DNA of 64,000 bases from Oceanibium sediminis (lineage in GTDB: Bacteria > Pseudomonadota > Alphaproteobacteria > Rhodobacterales > Rhodobacteraceae). The stretch's first letter is position 1; every line of letters starts with the position of its first letter. Below, one piece after another: positions 53,734-63,308 of this stretch. A program made the position numbers and the translations under genes. The notes beneath the pieces were generated by a model. That model did not search any database. It had not been told where the DNA came from and saw nothing but the letters and a program-made list of their open reading frames with translations. Location: the NCBI RefSeq assembly GCF_003265325.1, contig NZ_QGNX01000002.1, positions 186,001-250,000 on the forward strand, written 5' to 3'.

Positions 53734-54117
53734 ATGCTGCCCCCTGTCCTTACCTCCCTCCTGGTCCTGCTGGGCCTCGCCAGCGGGATTTCCGCCCTTA
53801 TCCTCCGTTTGGCCGAGGACAGGCATCCGAATCCCCGCGATATCCAGTCGGGACAGGGGCTTGGGCACATGCTGGTCGGGTTCTTCGCGGGTCTCGGCAC
53901 GGTGTTCAGCGGCTTTGTCGGCCTGTTCTTCACCGGCATCGCGATCCCGGTTCTTGTCATCGGCGTGCTCGGCGTTGCCGGGCGGTTCGTCAAGTTCCAG
54001 GGGCGGCTGGTGCCGTTCTACCGTTTCAAGATGATCCTGGCGGCCCTGTCGCTGGGGATCTCCATCCTGCTGCTGATCAACATGGTCTCCAGCCTACAGG
54101 GAGTGGCAAATGTCTGA
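53734..54117 (+). CDS. Small membrane protein of unknown function
   Basis: 127 residues, four predicted helices (LTSLLVLLGLASGISALIL, MLVGFFAGLGTVFSGFVGLFF, IAIPVLVIGVLGVAGRF, MILAALSLGISILLLINMV). Starts immediately after the GST stop and overlaps the thiolase start by 8 bases, so it is translated with both. No family recognised. Confidence 0.72.
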   Translation: MLPPVLTSLLVLLGLASGISALILRLAEDRHPNPRDIQSGQGLGHMLVGFFAGLGTVFSGFVGLFFTGIAIPVLVIGVLGVAGRFVKFQGRLVPFYRFKMILAALSLGISILLLINMVSSLQGVANV

Positions 54118-55321
54118 AGCCTATATCTACGACGCGCTGCGCACCCCGCGCGGCAAGGGCCGCAAGGACGGCAGCCTGAACGAGGTGACCTCGCTGCGCC
54201 TGTCGGCCGAGGTTCTGAACGCCGCGAAGGCGCGCAACGATCTGGACACGCAGGCGATCGAGGACGTGATCTGGGGCAACGTCACGCAAGTCGGCGAACA
54301 GGGCGGCTGCCTTGCGCGCTCGGCCGTGCTGGCCTCGGACTTCGATGAACGGGTGCCGGGCCTCTCGATCAACCGTTTCTGCGCCTCGGGGCTGGAGGCG
54401 GTGAACCTGGCCGCGAACCAGGTCAGGGGCGGCGCGGGGCAGGCCTATATCGCCGGCGGCGTCGAGATGATGAGCCGCGTGCCCATGGGCTCGGACGGGG
54501 CGGCCATCGCCGTGGACCCGAGCCTTGCGATGAAGACCTACTTCGTGCCCCAGGGCATCTCGGCGGACATCATCGCCACGGAATACGGCATTTCCCGCGA
54601 CGACGTTGACGCCTACGCCGTCGAGTCCCAGGCCCGGGCTGCGAAAGCCTGGGAAGACGGGCGTTTCGCGAAATCCGTCATCCCCGTGCGCGACATCAAC
54701 GGCCTGCCGATCCTTGAGCGGGACGAGTACATGCGCCCGGGCACCGACATGCAGGCGCTTGGCAGCCTGAAACCCGCCTTCAAGGACCAGGGCGAGGTGA
54801 TGCCCGGCTTTGACGCTGTCGCGCTGCTGAAATACCCGCATCTTGAGCGGATCAACCACGTCCACCACGCCGGAAACTCCAGCGGCATCGTGGACGGGGC
54901 CGCCGCGCTGCTGATCGGCAACAAGGATTTCGGCGACAAGTACGGGCTGACGCCGCGCGCGCGCATCCGCGCCACCGCCAAGATCGGCACCGATCCCACG
55001 ATCATGCTGACCGGCCCCGTTCCCGTCACCGAAAAGATCCTGGCCGAGAGCGGCATGAGCATTTCGGACATCGACCTGTTCGAGGTGAACGAGGCATTTT
55101 CCGCCGTCGTCCTGCGCTTCGTGCAGGCCTTCGACGTGGACCACGACAAGGTCAACGTGAACGGCGGCGCCATCGCCATGGGCCACCCACTTGGCGCAAC
55201 GGGCGCGATGATCCTTGGCACCGCGCTGGACGAGCTGGAACGCTCGGGCAAGGGCACCGCGCTGACCACGCTTTGCGTCGCCTCCGGCATGGGCGCGGCC
55301 ACGATCATCGAGCGGATCTGA
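54110..55321 (+). CDS. Acetyl-CoA C-acyltransferase (thiolase)
   Basis: 403 residues. Cleaves 3-ketoacyl-CoA with CoA in the last step of beta-oxidation. Nucleophile Cys 91 in LSINRFCASGLEAVNLA; base His in AIAMGHPLGATGAMILG; second Cys in TLCVASGMGAATI. FadA-type rather than PhaA-type by its NEAFSAVVLRF context and neighbours. Overlaps the small membrane protein gene by 8 bases and lies 63 bases before the fadJ-like gene. Confidence 0.9.
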   Translation: MSEAYIYDALRTPRGKGRKDGSLNEVTSLRLSAEVLNAAKARNDLDTQAIEDVIWGNVTQVGEQGGCLARSAVLASDFDERVPGLSINRFCASGLEAVNLAANQVRGGAGQAYIAGGVEMMSRVPMGSDGAAIAVDPSLAMKTYFVPQGISADIIATEYGISRDDVDAYAVESQARAAKAWEDGRFAKSVIPVRDINGLPILERDEYMRPGTDMQALGSLKPAFKDQGEVMPGFDAVALLKYPHLERINHVHHAGNSSGIVDGAAALLIGNKDFGDKYGLTPRARIRATAKIGTDPTIMLTGPVPVTEKILAESGMSISDIDLFEVNEAFSAVVLRFVQAFDVDHDKVNVNGGAIAMGHPLGATGAMILGTALDELERSGKGTALTTLCVASGMGAATIIERI

Positions 55322-55384
55322 CCCCCATGCACGACCTGCTGACACGGGGCACGCGCCCCTGCCCCACACCAAAGGACGTCTGAC

Positions 55385-57586
55385 ATGACCATCTTCACCT
55401 ACGACCAGGACTCCGACGGCGTTGTGACGCTGAGCTGGGACCAGCCGGGCACCTCCATGAACGTCATGACGCTGGAAGGCTTCGCCGAGTTCGAAGAGCT
55501 TTTCGACAAGGCGATGGCCGATGACAGCGTCAAGGGCGTGATCGTAACCTCTGCCAAGAAGGATTTCGCCGGGGGCATGGACCTGGGCGTTCTGGGCAAG
55601 ATCCGCGCCGAAGCCGGGGACAACCCCGCGCAGGCGCTGTTCGACTTCACGATGAACGGCCACCGCATCCTGCGCAAGATCGAGCGCAACGTGATGGACC
55701 CCAAGACCTCCAAGGGCGGCAAGCCCGTGGCCTGGGCCAGCCCCGGCACCAGCGCGGGCATCGGGACCGAGATCGCCCTGGCCTGTCACCGCCGCTTCGT
55801 CGCCGACAACCCGAAGGCCAAGATCGGCCTGCCGGAAATCCTGGTCGGCCTGTTCCCCGGCGCGGGCGGCACCACCCGCGTGACCCGCATGATGGACCTG
55901 ATGTCCGCCGCCCCGATCCTGATGGAGGGCAAGATGCTGCCTCCCGCCCGCGCCAAGTCCGCCGGGCTGATCGACGAGGTCGTGGCGCCCGACCAGCTGC
56001 TGGCCCGCGCGAAGGAATGGGTCCTGTCGGCCAGCGACGCGGACATCGTGAAGCCTTGGGACAAACCCGGCTTCAAGATGCCCGGCGGCGCGCCCTATCA
56101 CCCGGCGGGTTTCATGACCTACGTGGGCGCGAGCGCCATGATCCACGGCAAGACGCAGGGCGTCTACCCGGCGGCCAAGGCGCTGCTTTCCGCGATTTAC
56201 GAGGGCGCTCAGGTGCCTTTCGACACGGCGCTAAGGATCGAGGCGCGCCACTTCACCTCCGTCCTGCTGAACCCGAGCTCCGAGGCGATGATCCGCTCGC
56301 TGTTCCTGAACAAGGGCGCGCTGGAAAAAGGCGCGGTCCGCCCCGAGGTGGGGGACGAGAGGGTGAAGAAACTCGGCGTCCTTGGCGCGGGCATGATGGG
56401 CGCGGGCATCGCCTATGTCAGCGCCAACGCCGGGATAGAGGTGGTATTGATCGACCAGGAGCAAGCCGCCGCAGACCGGGGCAAGGGCCATGTGGAAGGC
56501 CTGCTCGACAAGGGCATTCAGCGCCGCCGCGTGACCGAGGAGAAGAAGGCCGAGGTTCTGGGCCGCATCACCGCAACCACTGATTACGCTGCACTTGAGG
56601 GGTGCGATCTGATCGTCGAGGCCGTGTTCGAGGACCCCACGATCAAGGCCGACGTCACCGCGCGCGCCGAAGCCGTGATCCCGGAAACGGCGATCTTTGC
56701 GACCAACACCTCCACCCTGCCGATCAGCGAGCTGGCCAAGGCCAGCGCCCGCCCCGAGCAGTTCATCGGCATCCACTTCTTCAGCCCGGTGGACCGCATG
56801 ATGCTGGTGGAGATCATCAAGGGCCGCCAGACCGGGGATCGCGCCACCGCCAAGGCGCTCGATTTCGTGCGCCAGATCCGCAAGACGCCCATCGTGGTGA
56901 ACGATGCGCGCTTCTTCTACGCCAACCGCTGCATCATCCCCTACATCAACGAAGGCGTGATGATGATCGCCGAAGGGGTGGAGCCCGCGCTGATCGAAAA
57001 CGCCGCCAAGCAGCTCGGCATGCCGCTGGGGCCGTTGCAGCTGAACGACGAAACCTCGATCGACCTTGGGGTCAAGATCGCCAAGGCGACGAAAGCGGCG
57101 ATGGGCGATGCCTATCCCGCCGCGGCCGCCAAGGCGGACGAGGTGATCTTCCGCCTGTTCGAGGAGGGGCGCTTGGGCCGCAAGTCGAAGGCGGGCTACT
57201 ACGCCTATGACGAAAAGGGCAAGCGCATCGGCCTGTGGACCGGCCTGGGCGAGATCTGGCCGGTGGCCGAGGATCGGCCGGACCTGCGCGAGATCCAGCA
57301 CCGCCTGATCCTGGTTCAGGTGCTGGAAGCCGTGCGCGCCAAGGAAGAGGGCGTGCTGATGGACATCCGAGAGGGCGACGTCGGCGCGATCCTCGGCTGG
57401 GGGTTCATGCCCTGGTCCGGCGGGCCGTTCGGCTGGATCGACATCATGGGCGCGGAGCGCGTGGTGGAAATCTGCGACCGGCTGGAAGCCAGCCACGGCC
57501 CGCGCTTCGCCGCGCCCGAATCCCTGCGCAAGATGGCTGCTGAGGGGACCCGCTTCTACCAGGGAACCGAGGTCGCCGCGGCCTGA
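55385..57586 (+). CDS. fadJ: Multifunctional enoyl-CoA hydratase / 3-hydroxyacyl-CoA dehydrogenase
   Basis: 733 residues. N-terminal crotonase domain (DSVKGVIVTSAKKDFAGGMD, KIGLPEILVGLFPGAGGTTR with the catalytic Glu), then an NAD-binding domain (LGVLGAGMMGAGIAYVSANA), TSTLPISELAKASARPEQFI, GIHFFSPVDRMMLVEIIKG (catalytic His) and the two C-terminal helical domains ending GWGFMPWSGGPFGWIDIMG. Together with the thiolase it covers three steps of the cycle. The fadJ name is by type; fadB-like use is also possible. Confidence 0.9.
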   Translation: MTIFTYDQDSDGVVTLSWDQPGTSMNVMTLEGFAEFEELFDKAMADDSVKGVIVTSAKKDFAGGMDLGVLGKIRAEAGDNPAQALFDFTMNGHRILRKIERNVMDPKTSKGGKPVAWASPGTSAGIGTEIALACHRRFVADNPKAKIGLPEILVGLFPGAGGTTRVTRMMDLMSAAPILMEGKMLPPARAKSAGLIDEVVAPDQLLARAKEWVLSASDADIVKPWDKPGFKMPGGAPYHPAGFMTYVGASAMIHGKTQGVYPAAKALLSAIYEGAQVPFDTALRIEARHFTSVLLNPSSEAMIRSLFLNKGALEKGAVRPEVGDERVKKLGVLGAGMMGAGIAYVSANAGIEVVLIDQEQAAADRGKGHVEGLLDKGIQRRRVTEEKKAEVLGRITATTDYAALEGCDLIVEAVFEDPTIKADVTARAEAVIPETAIFATNTSTLPISELAKASARPEQFIGIHFFSPVDRMMLVEIIKGRQTGDRATAKALDFVRQIRKTPIVVNDARFFYANRCIIPYINEGVMMIAEGVEPALIENAAKQLGMPLGPLQLNDETSIDLGVKIAKATKAAMGDAYPAAAAKADEVIFRLFEEGRLGRKSKAGYYAYDEKGKRIGLWTGLGEIWPVAEDRPDLREIQHRLILVQVLEAVRAKEEGVLMDIREGDVGAILGWGFMPWSGGPFGWIDIMGAERVVEICDRLEASHGPRFAAPESLRKMAAEGTRFYQGTEVAAA

Positions 57587-57619
57587 GGCCGGGGCAGATT
57601 ACGCCAAAGGGGCCGCCTG

Positions 57620-58426
57620 TCAGCCAGGCAGGCGGTCCAGGCCCTTGTCGGAGATTTCCGCCAGCATCTCGTAATCCGCGGCATAGGCGTGTTCGATCTT
57701 GCGGCGCAATTCGTCGCTAACCGCCTCGGCCTTCGCGCCGGCCTTGGTGAAACGCTTGAAGGCGACGCGGGAATCGAAGATCTCCACCGGCTTGCCGAAC
57801 AGGCGCTGAAGGATCACCGGGAAATCCGTGCCGTATTGCTTGTGATCGCCGAGGTAGCTGAAATCGATCAGGTCATAGGCGATCTGCTTGCGCTGCAACT
57901 GCCAGTGCGGATCGAAATCGCGCACCACCGGGTTGTTCGCGCACAGGTCGGCAAACTCCTCTATCGTCAGGTCGTAATCCGCCGACCAGCCCATATGCGC
58001 CCACAGCCGCTGCGCCATGCCCGAGCGCCGCTTGCCCTTCGCCAGTTTCGACAGGTAGGCGGAATAAAACCGCGCCACCGGCTCGCGGGTGAAGGTGAAG
58101 CGGAACACGTCATCCGCCGCCAGCATCTGCTCGAACCGCTTGAAGCCGATCTGCGACGGCGTCTTCAGCGGGTTCTGCCAGCGCGCATGAATCTGCGCCA
58201 TGGAGCCTATTTCATGTGCGATTCCATTGGCTTGCGCATGAGCCAGGTTCAGCGTCGCCTTGGTGGAGGAACAGGCCACCTTCGGGTTGGTCATGTAGAT
58301 GAACCGCTCTTGCGCGCTGACCAGGATGTTATGATTCATCTCACGCTGCTCACCGAAGTGCTGCGTCAGCTTTTCCACCAGACCGGTGGCGCGCGGGGCG
58401 TCTTTCGTGAACAACTTGGCGACCAT
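57620..58426 (-). CDS. Sulfotransferase family protein (type 2)
   Basis: 268 residues. FIYMTNPKVACSSTKATLNL is the 5'-phosphosulfate loop and FRFTFTREPVARFYSAYLSK the 3'-phosphate motif, as in Sulfotransfer_2 enzymes. RLWAHMGWSADYDLTIEEFA and HWQLQRKQIAYDLIDFSYLG follow the family pattern for the acceptor side. It interrupts the beta-oxidation series on the opposite strand. Acceptor unknown. Confidence 0.75.
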   Translation of the reverse strand: MVAKLFTKDAPRATGLVEKLTQHFGEQREMNHNILVSAQERFIYMTNPKVACSSTKATLNLAHAQANGIAHEIGSMAQIHARWQNPLKTPSQIGFKRFEQMLAADDVFRFTFTREPVARFYSAYLSKLAKGKRRSGMAQRLWAHMGWSADYDLTIEEFADLCANNPVVRDFDPHWQLQRKQIAYDLIDFSYLGDHKQYGTDFPVILQRLFGKPVEIFDSRVAFKRFTKAGAKAEAVSDELRRKIEHAYAADYEMLAEISDKGLDRLPG

Positions 58427-58609
58427 GGCCTCCGTTTATAAAGCGCATACACCCCGGTCAAGCGCGTGCCGTCCCGACGCCTTTTTTGCACCACATCCGC
58501 AAAGGAAAAGTGAAGGGCCGCCGCTTGCCGCGCGGCCGACCGATCCGCGTTTTCATCGGCTGGGGACAATGGTAGGTTGAAATCACAGACCAAAGGGAGA
58601 GGATGCCAG

Positions 58610-60241
58610 ATGCACGCATTGATGCAGCAGTTTCCGCTACGTGTCGGGCGAATCCTCGATCACGCGGCCCGGTATCATCCCAACCGCAGCCTCATCACCC
58701 GAACCGTCGAGGGCCCGATCAGCGAAACAAGCTGGTCCGTCGTGCGCGACCGGGCGCTGCATGTGTCCCAGGCGCTGAACCGCATGGGCATCGGGCGCGG
58801 CGACGTGGTGGGCGTGATGGCCTGGAACACCGCCCGCCACATGGAGGTCTGGTACGGCGTTCCCGGCTCGGGCGCGGCGCTGCACACGCTGAACCCGCGC
58901 CTTTTCGCGGACCAGCTCGTCTACGTGATCAACCACGCCCAGGACAAGGTCCTGATGATCGACGCGGACCTCGTCCCGCTGATCGAGGGGATCTGGGACC
59001 AGCTCGACACCGTTCAGCACGTCATCGTGCTGACGGACGAGGATCACATGCCCCAGACCACCCTGCCCGACACCCAGGCCTATGAAAGCTGGCTGCTGGA
59101 GGTGGACGGCGATTTCGACTGGGTGAAGGGCGACGAAACGGACGCCTGCGGGATCTGCTACACCTCGGGCACGACCGGCGCGCCGAAGGGGGTTGTCTAT
59201 ACCCATCGCTCGAACACGCTGCATGCGCTTGCGATCAACAGCGCCGACATGCTGGCCCTGAGCGCGACGGACAGTGTCATGCCCGTTGTGCCGCTGTTCC
59301 ACGCGAACGGCTGGTCGCTCGGCTACAGCGCGCCGATGGCGGGCGCCTCCATGGTCATGCCCGGGCGGGACCTGAGCCCCGCCGCCCTGTACGAAATGCT
59401 TGAGCACGGCGTGACCGTCACCGCCGCCGTGCCGACGATCTGGCTGATGCTGCTGAACTACCTGGAGACGGAGCAAAAGCGCTTCAGCACCCTCAACCGC
59501 GTCGCGATCGGCGGATCGTCCTGTCCGCGCTCGGTGATCGAGCGGTTCCAGAACACCTACGGCGTGCGCGTCCTGCACGCCTGGGGCATGACCGAGATGT
59601 CGCCCGTCGGCACGCTCTGCTCGTTCAAGCCCGAGGTGTTGGAGCTGCCCGAGGAGGCGCGGATCGATGTGCAGGAAACGGTCGGGCATCCGCCGTTCAC
59701 GGTCGACCTGAAGATCACCGACGATGCGGGCAACCTGCTGCCCTGGGACAATGCCACCCAGGGCCGGTTGTGGACCAAGGGCGCCGCCGTGGTGGAGCGC
59801 TACCTGCACGCGGACAGGTCCGCGACCGATTCCGACGGCTGGTTCGATACCGGCGACGTGGCGACGATGGACCCGAACGGCTACGTGCGCATCACCGACC
59901 GTTCCAAGGACGTGATCAAGTCCGGGGGCGAGTGGATCAGCTCCATCGAGCTGGAAAACGCCGCACTCGACCATGGCGACGTGGCCGGGGCGGCCTGCGT
60001 GGGCATGCCCCATCCGGTGTGGAACGAACGGCCCGTCCTGGTCGTCGTGCGCAAGCCGGGCAGAACGCCGGAGGCGGCGGATATCCTTGCATCGGTGGCT
60101 TCCCGCTGCGCCAACTGGCAACTGCCCGACGACGTTGTATTCGTCGACGAGCTGCCCCATACAGCGACCGGAAAGATCTCCAAACTGCGATTGCGCGAGC
60201 GGTTGCACGACATGAACTACACCCTCCCCACCGCCGACTGA
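58610..60241 (+). CDS. Acyl-CoA ligase, DmdB/medium- or long-chain type
   Basis: 543 residues. AMP-forming ligase: ICYTSGTTGAPKGVVYTHRS (P-loop), HAWGMTEMSPVGTLCSFKP (A5), DGWFDTGDVATMDPNGYVRI (A7), DRSKDVIKSGGEWISSIELE (A8) and HTATGKISKLRLRE with the catalytic Lys. These match the DmdB group of roseobacters, which activate methylmercaptopropionate and also short to medium fatty acids. Start at 58610 (MHALMQQFPLR) has GAGAGGA upstream. Feeds the dehydrogenase, FadJ and thiolase encoded before it. Confidence 0.88.
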   Translation: MHALMQQFPLRVGRILDHAARYHPNRSLITRTVEGPISETSWSVVRDRALHVSQALNRMGIGRGDVVGVMAWNTARHMEVWYGVPGSGAALHTLNPRLFADQLVYVINHAQDKVLMIDADLVPLIEGIWDQLDTVQHVIVLTDEDHMPQTTLPDTQAYESWLLEVDGDFDWVKGDETDACGICYTSGTTGAPKGVVYTHRSNTLHALAINSADMLALSATDSVMPVVPLFHANGWSLGYSAPMAGASMVMPGRDLSPAALYEMLEHGVTVTAAVPTIWLMLLNYLETEQKRFSTLNRVAIGGSSCPRSVIERFQNTYGVRVLHAWGMTEMSPVGTLCSFKPEVLELPEEARIDVQETVGHPPFTVDLKITDDAGNLLPWDNATQGRLWTKGAAVVERYLHADRSATDSDGWFDTGDVATMDPNGYVRITDRSKDVIKSGGEWISSIELENAALDHGDVAGAACVGMPHPVWNERPVLVVVRKPGRTPEAADILASVASRCANWQLPDDVVFVDELPHTATGKISKLRLRERLHDMNYTLPTAD

Positions 60242-60271
60242 CGATCGCGCGGCGCGAAAGCACCCCACTTC

Positions 60272-61285
60272 ATGACCGCTCTTGAGCAGTACATCCGACT
60301 GGAAGCCGCCGGCCGTTGGCGTGAGGGCCCCGATGCGCCCTGGCGCGAGGTCCTAGTGAGCTTCGGCAATGCCTCCCTCGTGCTGTCGGACTTCGAGGAG
60401 CAGCCGCTCACGCACTGGTCCCTCGCCGCTGTCGAGGTGGTCGCCCGTGAGGGCGAAGCGGTGGTCTATGCCCCCGATCCCGGCGCCAGCGAGTTGCTGG
60501 AGGTGTCCGACGCGCAGATGGTCGAGGCCATTGCCGCCGTTTCCGCCATGGCCCGCACCCGTGCCGCCCCGGCCGGGCGGCGGCGCGCGCTGGGGCGCAC
60601 CCTGACGGCGGCGCTGGTCCTTGGCCTGGTGGCTTTCGGTGCGCTCCGCGGGCCGGACCTGCTGCGCGCGCGAGCCTTCGCGCTGGTTTCCTCCGAGCAG
60701 GCGGAACTGATGTCCGACGGGCTTCGCCCGCGGCTTGCCACGGAATGCCGCGGCAGCGAAGGCATGCGCGTGCTGGCCCGCCTGGCGGATCACGTCGCGC
60801 CGGGGCAGCGGGTGGAGGTGCGGCGGCGCACTTCGCCCCCGCTCGGCGCGCTGCCCGACGGCACGCTGATCCTCGGGAACGACGTGGTGGAACAGGCCGC
60901 CTCCCCCGCGGTGATCGCGGGATGGATCGCCCTCGGGGCGGAGGCGGGGCCGGCGCTGTCACCGTTCTATCGCTGGACGCAGGAACTGCCCGCGCGCGAG
61001 TTGCTGGCCTTCCTGTCCTCGGGCGAGGTCGGGCAGCAGGGGATGCGAGAGATGGTGCTGCACGCGCGGGCAACCGACTGGGTGCCCGAGGGGCAGGCCA
61101 TCGCGCTGGCCATGGCCCGGCTTGCGGAACTGGGCGTGCGCCCGGACTCCTTCGCCGCGGATGTGCTCAAGCGCCTTGATGCACGCCCATCGGACATGGC
61201 CGGGCTGGAACCGACCGAGGATGCGCCGCCGCTGATCCGCCGGGATCGCGACTGGCTGGCGCTTCTGGATATCTGCGGCGGCTGA
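60272..61285 (+). CDS. Single-helix membrane protein of unknown function
   Basis: 337 residues. An N-terminal beta-rich domain (about 1-75: WREVLVSFGNASLVLSDFEE, PLTHWSLAAVEVVAREGEAV), a helix at about 109-125 (LTAALVLGLVAFGALRGPDL), and a helical C-terminal domain (about 140-337) with LPDGTLILGNDVVEQAASPA. No family recognised; the second part has the look of a peptidase-like domain of the M48 type, but no zinc motif is present. Starts 30 bases after the acyl-CoA ligase and may be cotranscribed. Confidence 0.65.
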   Translation: MTALEQYIRLEAAGRWREGPDAPWREVLVSFGNASLVLSDFEEQPLTHWSLAAVEVVAREGEAVVYAPDPGASELLEVSDAQMVEAIAAVSAMARTRAAPAGRRRALGRTLTAALVLGLVAFGALRGPDLLRARAFALVSSEQAELMSDGLRPRLATECRGSEGMRVLARLADHVAPGQRVEVRRRTSPPLGALPDGTLILGNDVVEQAASPAVIAGWIALGAEAGPALSPFYRWTQELPARELLAFLSSGEVGQQGMREMVLHARATDWVPEGQAIALAMARLAELGVRPDSFAADVLKRLDARPSDMAGLEPTEDAPPLIRRDRDWLALLDICGG

Positions 61286-61309
61286 GGGGCTTACGAGCTG
61301 CCCGGCGGA

Positions 61310-61990
61310 TCACGCCGGGACCAGCCGCCCCTCGCTCAGGTGCAGGATGCGGTCCATCCGCGCGGCCAGTTCCATGTTGTGCGTCGCGATCAAGGCGCCA
61401 AGGCCTGAGCCGCGCACCATGTCCAGCATCGCCGCGAAAACCACGTCCGACGTCGCCGGATCAAGGTTCCCCGTCGGCTCATCCGCCAGCAATACCTGCG
61501 GGCGGTTCGCCAGCGCGCGGCAGAAGGCAACACGCTGCTGCTCGCCGCCAGAAAGCTCACCCGGGCGGTGCTCGGCCCGCGCGGCAAGGCCAACGGCCGA
61601 CAGCAATTCGTCCGCCCGCGCGCGGGCCGCGCCGACGCCCTGCCCCGCCGCGCGCTGGGGCAGGATCACGTTCTCGGCCGCGGAAAATTCCGGCAGCAGG
61701 TGGTGGAACTGGTAGATGAAGCCGATCCGGTCCCGCCTGAGCGCCGTGCGCTTGCGATCCGACGCGCCGATGGCGCTGTCCCCCGCAACGGTGACCGTGC
61801 CCGCGTCCGGGCTTTCCAAGAGCCCCGCGATATGCAGCAGCGTCGACTTGCCCGCGCCAGAGGGCGCGACAAGGGCCACCACTTCGCCCGCGTTCAGGGT
61901 CAACTCCGCCCCGCGCAGCACCTCCACCGCGTTGGGCTTGCCGGGGTTATAGGTCTTGGTGATGCCCGAAAGGCGCAGAACTTCACTCAT
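61310..61990 (-). CDS. lolD: Lipoprotein-releasing ABC transporter ATPase LolD
   Basis: 226 residues. Drives release of lipoproteins from the inner membrane. Walker A in [20 protein letters not shown]-loop [20 protein letters not shown], signature [16 protein letters not shown], Walker [13 protein letters not shown]. Start at 61990 ([14 protein letters not shown]), overlapping the lolC/E stop by 8 bases. Confidence 0.94.
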   Translation of the reverse strand: MSEVLRLSGITKTYNPGKPNAVEVLRGAELTLNAGEVVALVAPSGAGKSTLLHIAGLLESPDAGTVTVAGDSAIGASDRKRTALRRDRIGFIYQFHHLLPEFSAAENVILPQRAAGQGVGAARARADELLSAVGLAARAEHRPGELSGGEQQRVAFCRALANRPQVLLADEPTGNLDPATSDVVFAAMLDMVRGSGLGALIATHNMELAARMDRILHLSEGRLVPA

Positions 61991-63269
61991 AGCGCAACGC
62001 ATCCACCGGGTTCATCCGCGCCGCGCGGCGGGCGGGAAAATAGGTGACCCCGAAGCTCAGGCCGAGGCTCAGCGCGACGGCGGACAGCACGTCGTCCAAC
62101 CGCAGTTCCGCGGGCAACTGGCTGATGTAGCGCACCGACGGGTCCCACACGCCCCCGCCGAGGATGTAGTTCACGAAGCCGAAGATCGGGTCGATGTAGA
62201 TCGCGAACAGGCAGCCCATCACCACGCCGATGGCGGTGCCGATCACCCCGATGGAGGCCCCGCAGATGAAGAAGACGCGCAGGATCGAGCCTTCGCTCAG
62301 GCCCATGGTGCGCAGGATGCCCACGTCACGCCCCTTGTTCTTCACCAGCATGATCAGGCCCGACACGATATTCAGCGCGGCCACGGTGACCAGGATCGAC
62401 AGGATGACGAACATGATGTTGTCCTCCATCTTCAGCGCGCGCAGGAAGCCGCCCCACTGGTCGCGCCAGGTGATGGCGTAATACCCCTCGCCCGTCGCTT
62501 GCAGGATGCCGGGCAGACGCGCGTCCACCGCTTCGGGATCGTCCACCAGCACCTCGAGTTCGGTGGCGACGCCTTCGCGGTTGAAGAAGCTCTGCGCCTC
62601 GGCGAAGGGCATGTAGATGCGGGTGCGGTCGATGTCATAGCGCCCGACCTGGAAGATATGGACCACCTCGTAATCCACGATGCGCGGCGTGGTGCCAAAG
62701 GGCCCCTTCACCCCGTCGGGGGAGATCAGCCGGATCGTATCACCCGGCCCCAGCCCCAGGTCCATCGCGATGCCCGCGCCGATGGAAACCCCCTCATCGA
62801 AGCGGGACAGGTCGCCGCGCTCGGATTCCGGCTCGCGGATCAGGGGGATGGAGCGCACGTCCTCAAGCCGCTGGCCATAGACCTCCACCCCGCCGTTGCG
62901 GCCATTGGCAGAGGCCATGACCTGCCCTTTCACCATGGGCGCGGCGCGGGTCACGCCGGGGGCCGCGGCCACGCGCTCGGCCAGGGCGTCGAACTCCTCG
63001 ATCCCGCGGGGCAGTTGCCCGTGCGCATCGAAGCGGGGGACGTCCAGCACCGTGACATGGGCGTTGGCGCCGATGATTGTGTTGACGAATTCCGTGCGGA
63101 AGCCGGAACGCACCGCAAGCGTGGCGATCAGCGCGAACACCGCCAGCGACACGCCGAGAAGCGAGATCACGGACATCACGCTGACCCCACCTTCCCGGCG
63201 GCGCGCTCGAAGGTAGCGCCAGGCGATCAGCCACTCAAAGCCGGCGAAAGGCGGGGTGCGGGTGCTCAT
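61983..63269 (-). CDS. lolC: Lipoprotein-releasing ABC transporter permease (LolC/LolE)
   Basis: 428 residues with four membrane helices and a large periplasmic domain between helix 1 and helix 2. N-terminal [20 protein letters not shown] and [21 protein letters not shown]-terminal [40 protein letters not shown] and [18 protein letters not shown] mark the FtsX/LolCE family. Alphaproteobacteria often have one fused LolC/E-type permease; only one is visible here. Cotranscribed with lolD. Confidence 0.92.
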   Translation of the reverse strand: MSTRTPPFAGFEWLIAWRYLRARRREGGVSVMSVISLLGVSLAVFALIATLAVRSGFRTEFVNTIIGANAHVTVLDVPRFDAHGQLPRGIEEFDALAERVAAAPGVTRAAPMVKGQVMASANGRNGGVEVYGQRLEDVRSIPLIREPESERGDLSRFDEGVSIGAGIAMDLGLGPGDTIRLISPDGVKGPFGTTPRIVDYEVVHIFQVGRYDIDRTRIYMPFAEAQSFFNREGVATELEVLVDDPEAVDARLPGILQATGEGYYAITWRDQWGGFLRALKMEDNIMFVILSILVTVAALNIVSGLIMLVKNKGRDVGILRTMGLSEGSILRVFFICGASIGVIGTAIGVVMGCLFAIYIDPIFGFVNYILGGGVWDPSVRYISQLPAELRLDDVLSAVALSLGLSFGVTYFPARRAARMNPVDALRYE

Positions 63270-63308
63270 GCAGCGACCGGGCCCGTGGGAACGCGCGTGC
63301 GCATCGCC

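Noticed and set aside
55346-55359. Terminator between thiolase and fadJ genes
   Set aside because: GGGGC-ACGC-GCCCC is only a 5-bp stem with no T-run in a 63-base gap between genes of one pathway; probably incidental.
54077-56146. A 689-codon open frame on the minus strand
   Set aside because: It lies opposite the thiolase and FadJ genes, both certain. Its protein is rich in His, Gly, Arg and Asp in the way expected for the antisense of GC-rich genes, with no motif.
58637-60268. A 543-codon open frame on the minus strand
   Set aside because: Mirror image of the acyl-CoA ligase gene, which has all adenylation motifs.
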